Origin: Branchiostoma floridae
Taxonomy: Eukaryota > Chordata > Leptocardii > Amphioxiformes > Branchiostomatidae
Assembly (NCBI RefSeq): GCF_000003815.2
Contig: NC_049997.1
Span: 17,008,984-17,072,983 of the forward strand
Length of the DNA stretch: 64,000 nucleotides
Reading direction: 5' to 3'
Part shown: positions 25,413 through 35,925 of the stretch, one piece after another
Layout: every line of letters begins with the position of its first letter
Numbering within the stretch: the stretch's first letter is position 1
Translations under genes and position numbers: made by a program
The notes under the pieces: model-generated
Database searches by the model: none
What the model was told of the DNA's origin: nothing
Seen by the model: only the letters and a program-made list of their open reading frames with translations

Positions 25413-25712
25413 ACTCTACTCTACTCTACTCTACTCTACTCTACTCTACTCTACTCTACTCTACTCTACTCTACTCTACTCTACTCTACTCTACTCTGCT
25501 CTACTCTTCTCTCTACTCTACTCTACTCTACTCTTCTCTACTCTCTACTCTACTCTACTCTTCTCTACTCTACTCTACTCTACTTTATTCTACTCTACTC
25601 TTCTCTACTCTCTACTCTCTACTCTACTCTACTCTACTCTTCTCTACTCTACTCTACTCTACTCTACTCTACTCTACTCTTCTCTTTTCTACTCTACTCT
25701 ACTCTTCTCTAA
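25413..25712. repeat. (CTCTA)n pentanucleotide satellite, about 300 bp
   Basis: About sixty units of CTCTA with CTCTT and CTCTCTA variants. Because 5 is not a multiple of 3, open frames reading YSTLL are artefacts. Confidence 0.97.
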
Positions 25713-25947
25713 TCTATTCATTTTCATGGTGGTGTATACATATATTTGTGAACGGTAAATACCAAACCGGTAAATACCAAAACTGCAGCCAAACAGTTGA
25801 TGTAATGTTTTCTGACAGCCTACCTTTTGTCCCATAGCGCGGATAGTAGCAGTCACTCCAAACCGCCTGAGGCATACTTTACCCGGAGTCACTGATCCAG
25901 AATGCGATACAAAACTGAGTCTTTGTGGTAAGGCACTTGTTCATTCT

Positions 25948-26250
25948 AAATGGATGACACCCACGAACGCATCAATTTTCGTCCTTTTGTAAAAGCGACT
26001 TTTCGATAATACTGTACATCGTGCAAAGCAGCTGCAAAATGACTGAAAAATACGCCATAAATTGCAACAAAGTATCGGAAGGATAGGAATGCCGTAGAAT
26101 GCAATAGTCAATCTAAAAGTGGAAAAGGTAAAAGAACAAAAATGAAACATCTATTGTTTGATTTAAGTTACTCTGTGTGTTGACTTATCTCGTAACTTTG
26201 TTGACCACTTAGATTTCAGGTTTCTAGGTTTTAGATTTCCGGTGGATGTC
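25948..26250. mobile_element. Degenerate family 1 MITE
   Basis: Left end atggatgacacccacgaacg, right end ggtggatgtca. The interior shares gtgcaaagcagctgcaaaat and tacgccataaattgcaac with 18,836-19,186. A further interior-only fragment lies at about 26,690-26,860. Confidence 0.5.
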
Positions 26251-27169
26251 AGGAGACAACGCTTTTACTACTTTTGGTCATAAATTTTTAATCCTAGCCA
26301 GATTTCCACTACATGTATTTACCTCGATGAACATGAAATGTCATGAAGGTTATATTTTCACTAGCGTTCGTCTGTGAACAAGATAACTCAAGAACGGCTG
26401 AATGGATTGGTTTCATACTTGATGTGCTGGCGGGGTGTGATAAAAGCTGGAAATGATTAGATTTTGGGCCCCCTAGTGGCTTCCCTTGATACGACAGTGT
26501 AGTCAGTTAAGACGGTACTGTAGCCATGGTACCAAAACAGACTTTTTTTATTATACACTCAGTTAATATGTGTGTTTAGTTGTACTGTAAGTAGCTGCTA
26601 TAACGTTACATGTAGACCTTACGAAAGTCGCTGTACTTTTGTCGTGTCTCAATAAAGAATTTGTTATCTGTTAATCGCACAAAGCAGAATGAGTAAACGT
26701 ATGTCATAAATTGTGTAATGATACCAGAATACGGATGCAGATGTCGTAGAATGCCGAAGTCAATTAAAAAAAGATCAAAGACGAAGATGTGAAAAAGCCA
26801 AAATATTTATTTCCGCCACACACTACTCTATGTGGGTTTTTTCACAATTGTTCAACCTTCCTGTTTACTAATAGGTTAATGAATAAAAGCAACCTTTTCC
26901 AAGCTTTGTTTGCACGTTTGCAATAGAAAAATCACCATGTTTTTTCTTAATCTCCGAACTGTTTGAAACAATAGCAAGTATGTTTCAAACTTTTCATCTG
27001 TCGAGACAATACATTGCATTGATCATAAATAAAGCATGCCCCTTGTTCTCAAAATTTGACGAAGTAGACGTTTAAAATTTTTTAAAGCAGGATCATTTTA
27101 GTCCTAAGTTATGTCATTACAACTTAGACATGCCTCATCCTATGAAAGTAACGATAGTCAATCGCGGAG

Positions 27170-30100
27170 CTATTCTTGCTGGTCTGGACATTGCTCCGAC
27201 TGTTCGTCAGCGCCTTCTTGCGGTTTGAATGGGAACGGCACAACCTCCAGATAATCGCCCGTCGTCTCACCCTCAGGCCTCCCCTTTGCACGACGCAGTA
27301 CCGGGAAGTCAAGTTGGTAGAGTTGTGATTCGACCGCTGTCTCGGTACCTGTAAAGAAAGAAAGAAGAAAAAATTATCAAATGATGTGCAAAGGAAATCA
27401 TTATAATTCAACGTTCGCGATTTCAAAACCTAGGCAGCTTAAATGTTGATGTCAGAGTCGCGTTGCACAGTCGGAGGTGGAAAAATCGGAATACGAGTTA
27501 AGTGCCTCATTAAATCATTTTTAAAACCCTCTTTTTCTCTATAATTTTGCACGGATCCTGGAGGCTTTTGAATTGGAAGGAATTCGAACAGGTTATATAT
27601 ATAAGGTATAATTATAAGCTTCCCCTGTTTGGTGAAAATTTGTTCAGTACAGCAGTGTAGTTAGCGTGAGGACAGAGTTGTTGGGTCCTGTGGACAAATG
27701 CAGTTTAAAACTTGGGGCAAAACCAAAAGTGAGGTTTGTTTCATATAGCGAGCTTTTGTCAGAATTTGAGCAGAATAACCCCTGTTTTCTTTTAAGTATG
27801 AAGCAAATCTATGTAAATTTCTGCTGGAGAAGAATTTCTAAGATTAAAACATGGGATAGCACTTCCCTGAGGCCTTGTTTCGCTGTATTCTAACATGCTT
27901 TCATATGCGCATGGCTGCAGTACCGTCAAGGATTACTAGTCGGCGCTTCAGTACCGCCGAGTTGCTAGATACGGAATTGCTACGTTCGACTCGTTAACCA
28001 CCAAAAGTCACTCCGAATGTTTAACTTCAGCACCAATATTGTAAACGATTCCAAAATATAAAAACATAACTTCCTGGAATAAGTAGTCCCCAATAACAAC
28101 ATAAAATTTTCACTAGAACAAATTTTGTCACCTGCTTGTGAACATTTTTTTCACCGACATAAATGACACTACATCACGAACCTGTCTGTATTTGCTGTTG
28201 CCGATACATATTTCTAGTTTCACCTCCTTCTATTCCCAGCTTCTAGTTTTAGCACCGATACTAGTAGTAATCAAATCAGTTAAATCACGATAATATAAGG
28301 TCTTTCACAGAGCTTACTACGCATGTGTGGGCGACGGGAATCCTGGGTAGTATGTCAAAGGTTAAGGCCCATCAAACGTAAACAGCCTCGGCTCGCCTTG
28401 TTATATTTCAGCCATACCATAGGTATGGTGAAATATATTGTATTCGTAATGTTTCTTTCTTTCTCCTGTCAAATCTTCGGAACACGGTATCTCCGTTGTT
28501 CCTGAACCGATTGACTTGAAATTTGACACAAGGGTAGAGTGGGCCAATACCCCCAGACGTTTTTTTTTCATTTTTTTCATATCTGCCTTTAAAATGATTT
28601 TATTAAGGTTTTTTGGTCATCTTAAGACCAAAACTGTATATTTGGGCCCCCTGTACCCTGGTATTATAACCGAATGAGCTGAAATTTGTCACAGATGTGC
28701 CTTGATAATTCCTCCATATAAATTCAATACCACTTTTGGTGTACAGTATAACGAAATGCTTATTTTTGCGATTTTTTGGTCATTTTTTTACCAAAAAAGG
28801 ACACTTTTGGCTCCTGTACCTTGGATTTAGATCCGGATGACCTGAAATTTAGTATAGGAGTGCCCTAGACATATGCGCACATGGATTCATTAACAGTTGA
28901 GGCATACAGTACAACAAAATGCTTAATTTTGCGATTATTTGGCCATTTTATGACCAAAAAGTACACTTTTGGCTCTTGTGCTCTGGTTTTAAAACCAAAT
29001 GACCTAAATTTTGGTAAAATGGTGCACTAGATATTTATTCAAATGACACATGTATAATTTTTGTCATAGACTACGTCAAAATGATAGATTTGGGGATTTT
29101 TTTGTCATTTTCCAATAGCCACAGGGGTCAATGACCTTAAGGTCGTTGACCCCAGCTGCAGATTGCACCTTCTGGCATATATGTCTACCTACCTACCTAC
29201 CTAGTTTAATCTAATTAGATAGGTAACCAATCACTTAGCCTGAATCTATATCCTAAAGAGGGGGGGGGGTGACAGCCAATCAGCGAGTCCGGTGTTATCT
29301 GGAAGAGTCCATTCTTACACGGAGGGGTTCATTTTTTTTTTAAATTCATCCTCGGACTGGTGAAGTCTTTCAGTGGGTGTATTTTTGGACAGGTCTATTT
29401 TGCAGTTTTACAGAAGGTGTGCTGGAAGAGTCTATTCTCGCACGGAGGGGGGATTTTTTTTAATTCATATTTTGGACTTTGGTGAGTTCTAGTTTGTCAA
29501 AGTCCTTCAGCAGGGTTATATTTGGACTGGTCTAATTTGCAATTTTAAATGGGTGTGCTGGAAGAGTCCATTCTTGCATGGAGGGGGGATTTTTTACAAA
29601 TCCATTGGCTTTTTTTAAAATCCATTTTTGGGACTTCAGTGATTATGTCAAAGTCCTATTTTAGCGGATGTATTTTTGGACTGCTCTACTTTACATGGAA
29701 GAGTCCATTTTTTGCACACGGAAGGTTTTTTTTTCAAATTCAGTTTGGACGGGTGATGATTCAAAATTCACTTTTTAGTGGAAGTGTTTTTAGACTGGTC
29801 TATTATACCTTTTCATGCACTGGGACCTTTTTTGCTAAATTCAATTTTGGATTTGGTTTCTTATTCAAAAGGCCAAGGTTTCAGTGGGAGTATTTCTGGA
29901 CTGGTCTATTGTGCAAATTCACATAGGGTGCACTGGAGTCCATTCTTGAACGGGGGAATTTTGTAAGATTCATTTTTGGGTTAAACCGTCATTAGTAAAA
30001 GTGATTTTTCAAATGGGTGATTTTGAAATAGTCTATTGTTGCATGGGGAGGGAGATGGCTGAAATATGCTGTATTTGCTCTCAAGCAAATGTCGGCCTTT

Positions 30101-32914
30101 CTAGTTTAGATTTGCGTAACAATCGACAATGTCCGGAACGTAATGGCACCAGCAAAATGGCGGGATGTTAACGTTCATGGGGCCTTTACCTTTGACATTT
30201 TACCCAGAATTCCTGCCCCCTGCACATGTGTAGCAAACTCTGCGAAATAGCCTATTACCACACCTTTGTCCTCCAGTTCAGCGACTCTTCGAATGTTCTG
30301 AAACACGGTGATCACGTGACGAAACGAGCCTCGCGAGGCGAACACGAGATCTCGCGAACCAAGCTGATTGGGCTTCATCAGGAACACTCGGCGGTCGGCA
30401 GTTGTCGTGATGTCTTCGGCATTTCCTGGATTCCAGCCTCGTTTCTGTCAGAAAAAAATGTAACAAACGTTTGATATGTGTTGATAAAGACCCTTTTTCC
30501 TAATTTCCAGGCAGATTTACCAGAGGCATAAAATATATGTTCTCCAAGCATAGGTTGGGTCGCGGAGATAGTAGTGGTAGGGATGTTTATTGGCTCGCTT
30601 CCCTCGGTAAAAATCCCGGCCACTACTATCTCCGCAAACCAAACCCTGCCTGGAGAATACATTTAACAAAGTATCAAAGCTGTCCACGGAGCATAGCAAA
30701 TGAGCGTCCGTTAGTTAATGAACTCACTCGTAAATCTACATGGAGATTACCCTTTTCCGTCGTTTAGTTCAATTTCCTTTTCGATTTGTGATCATCAACA
30801 TAATTGATTCTATGATTCAATCTCCACCAAGCCTTCGCATCCCTAGTCCGTGGTTGTGCAAATTTCTCAAAATATATGCTACCTTATTGGCCAGTAGATC
30901 GATTTAATCTATCCTCAGAAGGGTCCTTTTAAAACAAGTCTTACTCTATGATTGCCAACATCTCAGGCCCTATACATCAGGGCCCTCCAGCCATCACTGA
31001 ACAGAGACGGTGGGCGTTCTAAACTTCCTGACACGTTTGGCCAATTGCTGACGTCACATATCCACAGATCACGTGTTAATAAGATCACGTGTCTGTAACT
31101 CTCGCTAGTTTACGTTGTTAAGTGATTGGTCATCAGTATTGGTCCCGAAAAAGACAGTGGTCGCTGAAAATTTTATCCGTTCATACTTTTGTGTTGGCAT
31201 TGTACTATTACGCCTGGCAGATCATTCTCCCTATAGTTAATCTAAACTTTCTATGATTTCTTTCCTATATCTGTTTGTTCGTTCGTTTATTTTCAAAAGC
31301 CTGGGTGGCCTATTCAGTTTCGACAAACTGTTTTTCAATAGGGCCCAGTTACACATATACATACAAGGAAATAAAAAAAAAAAACATATTACAGAGAAAA
31401 TAAATAGAATATACACATCGGAACATTTAAGTACAAATGAGACATGAAAGTTGTGACTTACCCTCAGAATAAGCTTGCCTGGTTGATTTTTGTGGGCGGC
31501 GAAGTACTTTTCGGACTGTTGAAACTGCAGCACAACGTAGGTCCCGTCTACAGGCGACGCACACGTGTAGGTGTACACTAGTACAATCACTGGGAAAGGA
31601 GAAATGAAATGCAAGAATAGAAATTAATTCACAGTTCGTTAGCTAGCTCTTTTTCGGCTCAAATTGCTAAGCATATACAAATGGAACATCTATCTATAAG
31701 AATATGTACTCCTTGAAACGCCGCTCTGCATAGGTCAATTGAACTGCAGTTGGCTCATCCTGAGAGGAACTTGCGAAAGAAGCTTAAGTAAAGGTGGAAA
31801 ACACTCATAATCCAAATCATACAGTCTTAAAACTGACATGTTCCCACAGTGTACGCTTAGATATCTGCCACGTGCTATTTCTATCTTACTTCAAGAATTC
31901 AGTCTGGTGTCATAGTCCGCCAAATAAACAAACAAACCAGGTGGGTCGGGAAAAAAATAAACGCTTTCACAGAGGTTACCGCGCAGGCGCTGGTGAGAGG
32001 AACTCTGGGTATAATATGTCAATTTGAAAAGTTGAAGGCCCCAGAAAGCAGACATTCCGCTATATTCCAGGCGTCATTACGTTCCGAACATTGTTACAGA
32101 AATCAAAACAATGGTAAAGACTGTTTACGTCTGAGGGCATTCAACTTTCACATATTACCCAGAGTTCCTCTCACCCGCGCGTGCGTGGTAACCTCTGTGA
32201 AAGGGCTCATAATGCGCTCAGCTGCAAACTTACCTTTGTGCTTGTTTTCAGGCGTCACGTGTTCAGTCCGGACCACCTGTCCTGCGGCTCTTCCGTTCTG
32301 CCCCACTTTCTCAATAAGGAAACCCTCGTACCCAGGGAACGGGTTCTTTAACAGCCGTGTTTCTACCGTATCAAACTGAATCGTCTGAAAAAAAGAGGTA
32401 TAACGCTAGTTGACCTTTATCCGTGGGGTAACATAAATTCGCACACAAACACACACACAAGCATCACACACAGACACAGACACACACAGACACATGCACA
32501 CCATGCACACACATACACACACAAGCACACGCACGCACACACACATACACACACCCGCGCACACGCACACAAACGCGCGCACGCACGCACATTTCACTTC
32601 ATTCATTACGAAACCTTTTAGCCCAACTGGGCTAATATTCCAATGTTCACAACATTTCTAAACTACATGACGGGTTACATTTACATTTACATTTACACAC
32701 GCAAACACGCACACACACACACAAACATACACACACACACAGAAACAAACACAAAAACACAAAACAAGCACACATACTCAAACACACAAAGTCCTTCGCC
32801 TGATATTTGACGTTGCACGACACTTACTTGAGGAGTTGGGAGCGGTGATGACCCCCGGCTCCGCTCTCCGCCCTCTTCCACCATGTCCACACCGTGAGAA
32901 AGTTTGCTCCCCAT
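27170..32914 (-). CDS. IL-1-like beta-trefoil family, copy B (five exons, intact)
   Basis: Exons: 32914-32828 (29 codons, MGSKLSHGVDM start), 32384-32234 (50), 31589-31462 (42), 30444-30264 (60) and 27348-27170 (58 plus stop). The total is 241 residues, phases 0-1-0-1, all GT-AG. There is no signal peptide; MGSKLS fits an N-myristoylation motif. Strand-like blocks run [28 protein letters not shown], then RVFLMKP, LVFAS, HVITVFQN and ESQLYQLDF. This order matches the IL-1 C-terminal half, where the strand leading to T-L-Q-L-E ends an exon and R-F-V-F, F-E-S-A and F-T-M-Q-F follow. Known of that family: cytokines with a beta-trefoil fold, usually leaderless and released unconventionally. The role here is inference; FGF-like or other trefoils remain possible. 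Intron 4 carries a 2-kb element starting at the exon 4 donor, and the last exon is longer than in D. Confidence 0.72.
28290..30262. mobile_element. Inverted-repeat element with expanded tandem repeats inside, copy B intron 4
   Basis: About 100-bp ends are inverted copies. The left end has aaggtctttcacagagctta and gggaatcctgggtagtatgt. The right end, reverse-complemented, gives ttcgcagagtttgctacaca and ggaattctgggtaaaatgtc. It belongs to the same family as 31,965-32,202 and 56,245-56,473, which are only about 235 bp. The interior holds two tandem families: about 120-bp units with ggtcattttatgaccaaaa (28,480-29,150) and about 100-bp units with ggaagagtccattcttgcat (29,300-30,050). Confidence 0.75.
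30539..30660. mobile_element. 122-bp palindromic MITE, copy B intron 3
   Basis: The left arm contains gttctccaagca and gcggagatagtagtgg. The right arm is ccactactatctccgc, then ctgcctggagaata. Arms are long and the loop is short. Confidence 0.8.
31965..32202. mobile_element. MITE of the same family as 56,245-56,473, copy B intron 2
   Basis: The ends tttcacagaggttacc and ggtaacctctgtgaaa are inverted. The arms continue with gagaggaactctgggtata against acccagagttcctctc. The interior shares aaatcaaaacaatggt with the 56-kb copy. Confidence 0.85.
32440..32785. repeat. (CA)n microsatellites, copy B intron 1
   Basis: Two CA tracts (32,440-32,590 and 32,695-32,785) lie between exon 2 and exon 1, the same relative place as in the other copies. 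A half-copy of the 35,629 MITE end lies beside it near 32,407. Confidence 0.93.
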
Positions 32915-33063
32915 GACACAAGCTAGCACTTCACACGTGTTCTTTCTCGTTAGCAAAGATTTATCGAAGACTGCTATTACAGCAGAAGACTAACCCGGAA
33001 AATGGAAGACTGCAACGAAATGGGGCGTGTGAAATGTGAGATGTAGCACCAAGACTCTTGCCC

Positions 33064-33071
33064 CATTTATA
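33064..33071 (-). promoter_or_regulatory. TATA box of copy B
   Basis: TATAAATG on the minus strand, about 150 bp upstream of the ATG at 32914. A nearby gctattttaag block is shared with the copy C upstream region. Confidence 0.5.
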
Positions 33072-33909
33072 CACTTCCTAAAGGAAGTCTTAAAATAGCA
33101 ACTAGGGGGATGACATCATATCCAAGGAAGCACCGCTCGAGAAAACTTATTTCCTTATAAACCGTATTTCTCGGAAGTGGTAATCTTGGCTTCAAGTCAA
33201 TTGCCCTGGCGTGACTCAGTAGGCGTTTGAATCGTTACTAAGGAACGCGCCCCCAAGTAATACGTAACTCTTTCGGCATATCACTGACAAAAGAGCTAGA
33301 GAACAATATAACGCTTGTTTACAGTGCACTATAATACTAAGTAGTTAATTTCTTAGAGATCGATTTATGTGTGCTAAAGGGCTCAAGTAGGTTTGCTGGC
33401 GTTCGTCACCAAACGTGCCTCCGAGGTCATGACCCAGTGGTGCCATTTGGAAACGATCCAAGACAAGCAGAGGTTTGGGTGGGGGTTATGTTCTTGCAGT
33501 GGTCGTAATTTCTTTCTTTGCTCTTACTGAGACCCTTACTAATCGTTAAAATTGCAATACTTAGAGAGTATCAAATGTTCCAAAACCGGATGCAAAACAA
33601 TAACAATGAGCTGGCTCCTTACATAGGCTTGGACATTAGCTCAGACGGACAGAACAGTACAGTACTGTATCATTTTGCTGATGTCACTGATGACGCGGTA
33701 CCCACCCGCAGTCCAAATATGGATTGATCCATCTTTTGTGCCTATACGCCCACGGCATTATGGGAAGGGGAGAGCCCAGAAGCCTGACCGCGAAAACCAC
33801 CGGAAGTACCCATGACCTAAGTCTTCTCCATTTAACTTTCACTTAGTAGCTTTGAACAAACTCGTTCTATTGACATTCTGGCCGTTCAGTTTTTGGTAAA
33901 GGTAAGTTA

Positions 33910-34375
33910 GGCCACGGCAATAAAATTTATGGAAGACATCAGCACGCTCATTAATTTTTAGCTGATTTCAGAAAAAAAAATCGTCTTCGGGGATGGTCAG
34001 ACAGACCAATATGCAAACATGTTGTGTTGTAGCTTTTTAATAACCATACTTGTACAGTAGAAGTAACAATAGAGAGGTAGCCATGACTGTAGTTTCAGAA
34101 GTCAAACTTGTTGGACAGTTGTAAGAGTGGCACCAATATGGAAGCCATGAATGTAGTTGCCAGCTTGGCAAGTGATACCGGTGTACCACACCAGCATTAC
34201 CTTTACCACACTAGTTCACCTCTACGGAATTAATGTTAGTTGTGATGCCACATTCTGTCACTTCAAATCATGTTACGATGGTTATATGGTGTCTATTTTG
34301 AAAATTCATTTATATATTTATATTATTTTTGCACCCTATATAGGATGTCATCCATAAAATGTACTTGTTGTGGCC
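33910..34375. mobile_element. TTA-flanked MITE, family 1
   Basis: Ends ggccacggcaataaaattta and aaaatgtacttgttgtggcc are inverted. TTA flanks both sides (33,907-33,909 and 34,376-34,378). The interior is shared in part with 4,280-4,440 (acaccagcattacctttacc-like, accacactag). Confidence 0.85.
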
Positions 34376-34384
34376 TTACTACTA

Positions 34385-34627
34385 AAATATAAAGGTATAG
34401 TGAGTTGTTATCCGCTGTGTCTAGGGCACGGTATTTGAAGGCGGAGCCCAACCCTCTCCTCCCACTGCCTTTACCACCCCCACCGAAAACAGGTGCCCAT
34501 TTTACACCTGGGTGGAGTGAGTGAGTAAAGTCGTGTTGAGTGCATTTCCTATTTATAGCATGACAGGGTATTCAAACTCAGGACCCTGTGATAGGAGTCT
34601 GGGGCAAACACACTGACCGCCACACAT
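34385..34627 (-). mobile_element. tRNA-derived SINE
   Basis: On the minus strand the head reads tggcggtcagtg (box A-like). About 35 bp later comes gagtttgaataccc (box B-like). The body is shared with 3,335-3,530. This order, polymerase III boxes then body, is typical of a tRNA-headed SINE. Confidence 0.6.
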
Positions 34628-35628
34628 GGTCGGGAGCTTGAGAAACGTTACGGTTTACTGCTTTTGTCTTTCAGTGTATTTGCTTGGAGATAGGCAACTA
34701 CAAGACGTGCATATTGTTATCTTATTCACTGAATTAGAATGTATTGAAAACCGGCGGGTCTATAAAGTGTGGGCAGTGATAATCATTCTGATTTTCAGAA
34801 CCACCTGTAGTGGGGAAGGTTTCCAATGAGATGAAAAAAATATGACAAAAGCCATTCATTGACATGATCTCACCAACATTTAATCACCTAGATTCAAAAA
34901 GTCAATGTTCAATAAAGGGTACCGACAGACCTCTTCGCATCCCAATCATAAAAACTCATCCTGGATACATTTGTACTTCTAAAAAAGACTAGAAATAACT
35001 GTAAATAGTGATATCTTTTGGTGCTAGTGTATTAGACAAATATGTATGCATGCTTGTCAAACAACAGGCAATAATTGTCGCCAGGAACACCGACTTCTTC
35101 ATACATTATATTACATGCTGTGATACATACTTTTAACTAGAAACTCCTGTGCAGCCTCGTTTAGGTGCATGACCTTGGATGACCCCGGAAAATCCAAGAT
35201 GGCCACCGTAACTGGAAATGACTCTATTGGTACGTGGTTACAAGGCAGGATATTAGATAGTCTTAATATAATTCTTTCTGAACATTACAAAGTACATAAA
35301 GAACAAAACGGTGTCCATAACTGCATATGCATGTCCGTAACCATGACATAAGAATATGCCCAAATATGAAAGGATATAAATTGTGAAAAAGAACATCATA
35401 TACTAAATGATACATGTACATCGGTGCTATATTCTATTTCTTGGTACGTATCTTCTGATATATTTTTCAGAAGTGTAAAGTTCGTTTAAATTTCGACAAG
35501 GTAAAGTTAAGGTTTTGTAAATAATTCCCCTTTTGGGTATCATTGTTGAAAAGAACAAAACTGTAAAAATGAAAAATCTTAGCGCAGAATAAAAAATATA
35601 TAATCTGTGTTGATCATGAATGTCGATG

Positions 35629-35844
35629 CTAGTTCACCATTATCATCAGGGTAACCTATATCCGTTGTTTCTAAAAGCAGTGTATTGAGGGATATACAGT
35701 TGACGGACCGTGGTTTCTGATTGCAATATTTTCCAAATGTTGAAGTTTGAAAACACAAAACCACCATCCGTCAATTTGATCTGTCTAAATACCATAGCGT
35801 CAATACAGCGGATATAGGTTACCCCGCGGATAAAGGTGAACTAG
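35629..35844. mobile_element. 216-bp MITE just 3' of the PAN-PEBP gene
   Basis: The ends ctagttcaccattatcatca and taaaggtgaactag are inverted. The dyad continues gggtaacctatatccg against cggatataggttacc. It lies 80 bp beyond the stop codon and may be in the 3' UTR. Confidence 0.8.
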
Positions 35845-35925
35845 CGTTACATGTAGATAATCGGACACACCCCTCTAACAATGTTAGTATAGTCCTAAAA
35901 CTTATAAGTAGCATTTTCTTAGTCC

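Larger units (their letters stand above)
24981..27169. other. Intergenic between copies D and B, no gene seen
   Basis: Contains the copy D upstream region, the GT and CTCTA microsatellites, MITE remnants near 25,948 and 26,690, and the ttgggccccctag interspersed motif near 26,460. Confidence 0.55.
33072..35925. other. Intergenic between copy B and the PAN-PEBP gene, no gene seen
   Basis: Holds a family 1 MITE, a SINE and a 216-bp MITE. The rest is unremarkable AT-rich DNA with only short random open frames. Confidence 0.6.

Noticed and set aside
25252..25758. 168-residue open frame with YSTLL repeats
   Set aside because: Product of the CTCTA pentanucleotide satellite; the frame is open in several phases and has no family features.
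111..32914. FGF family as the identity of the tandem genes
   Set aside because: FGFs share the trefoil fold, but the family here lacks a leader, lacks the FGF core pattern I would expect, and its introns fit IL-1 better. Not excluded; only a structure or profile search would settle it.
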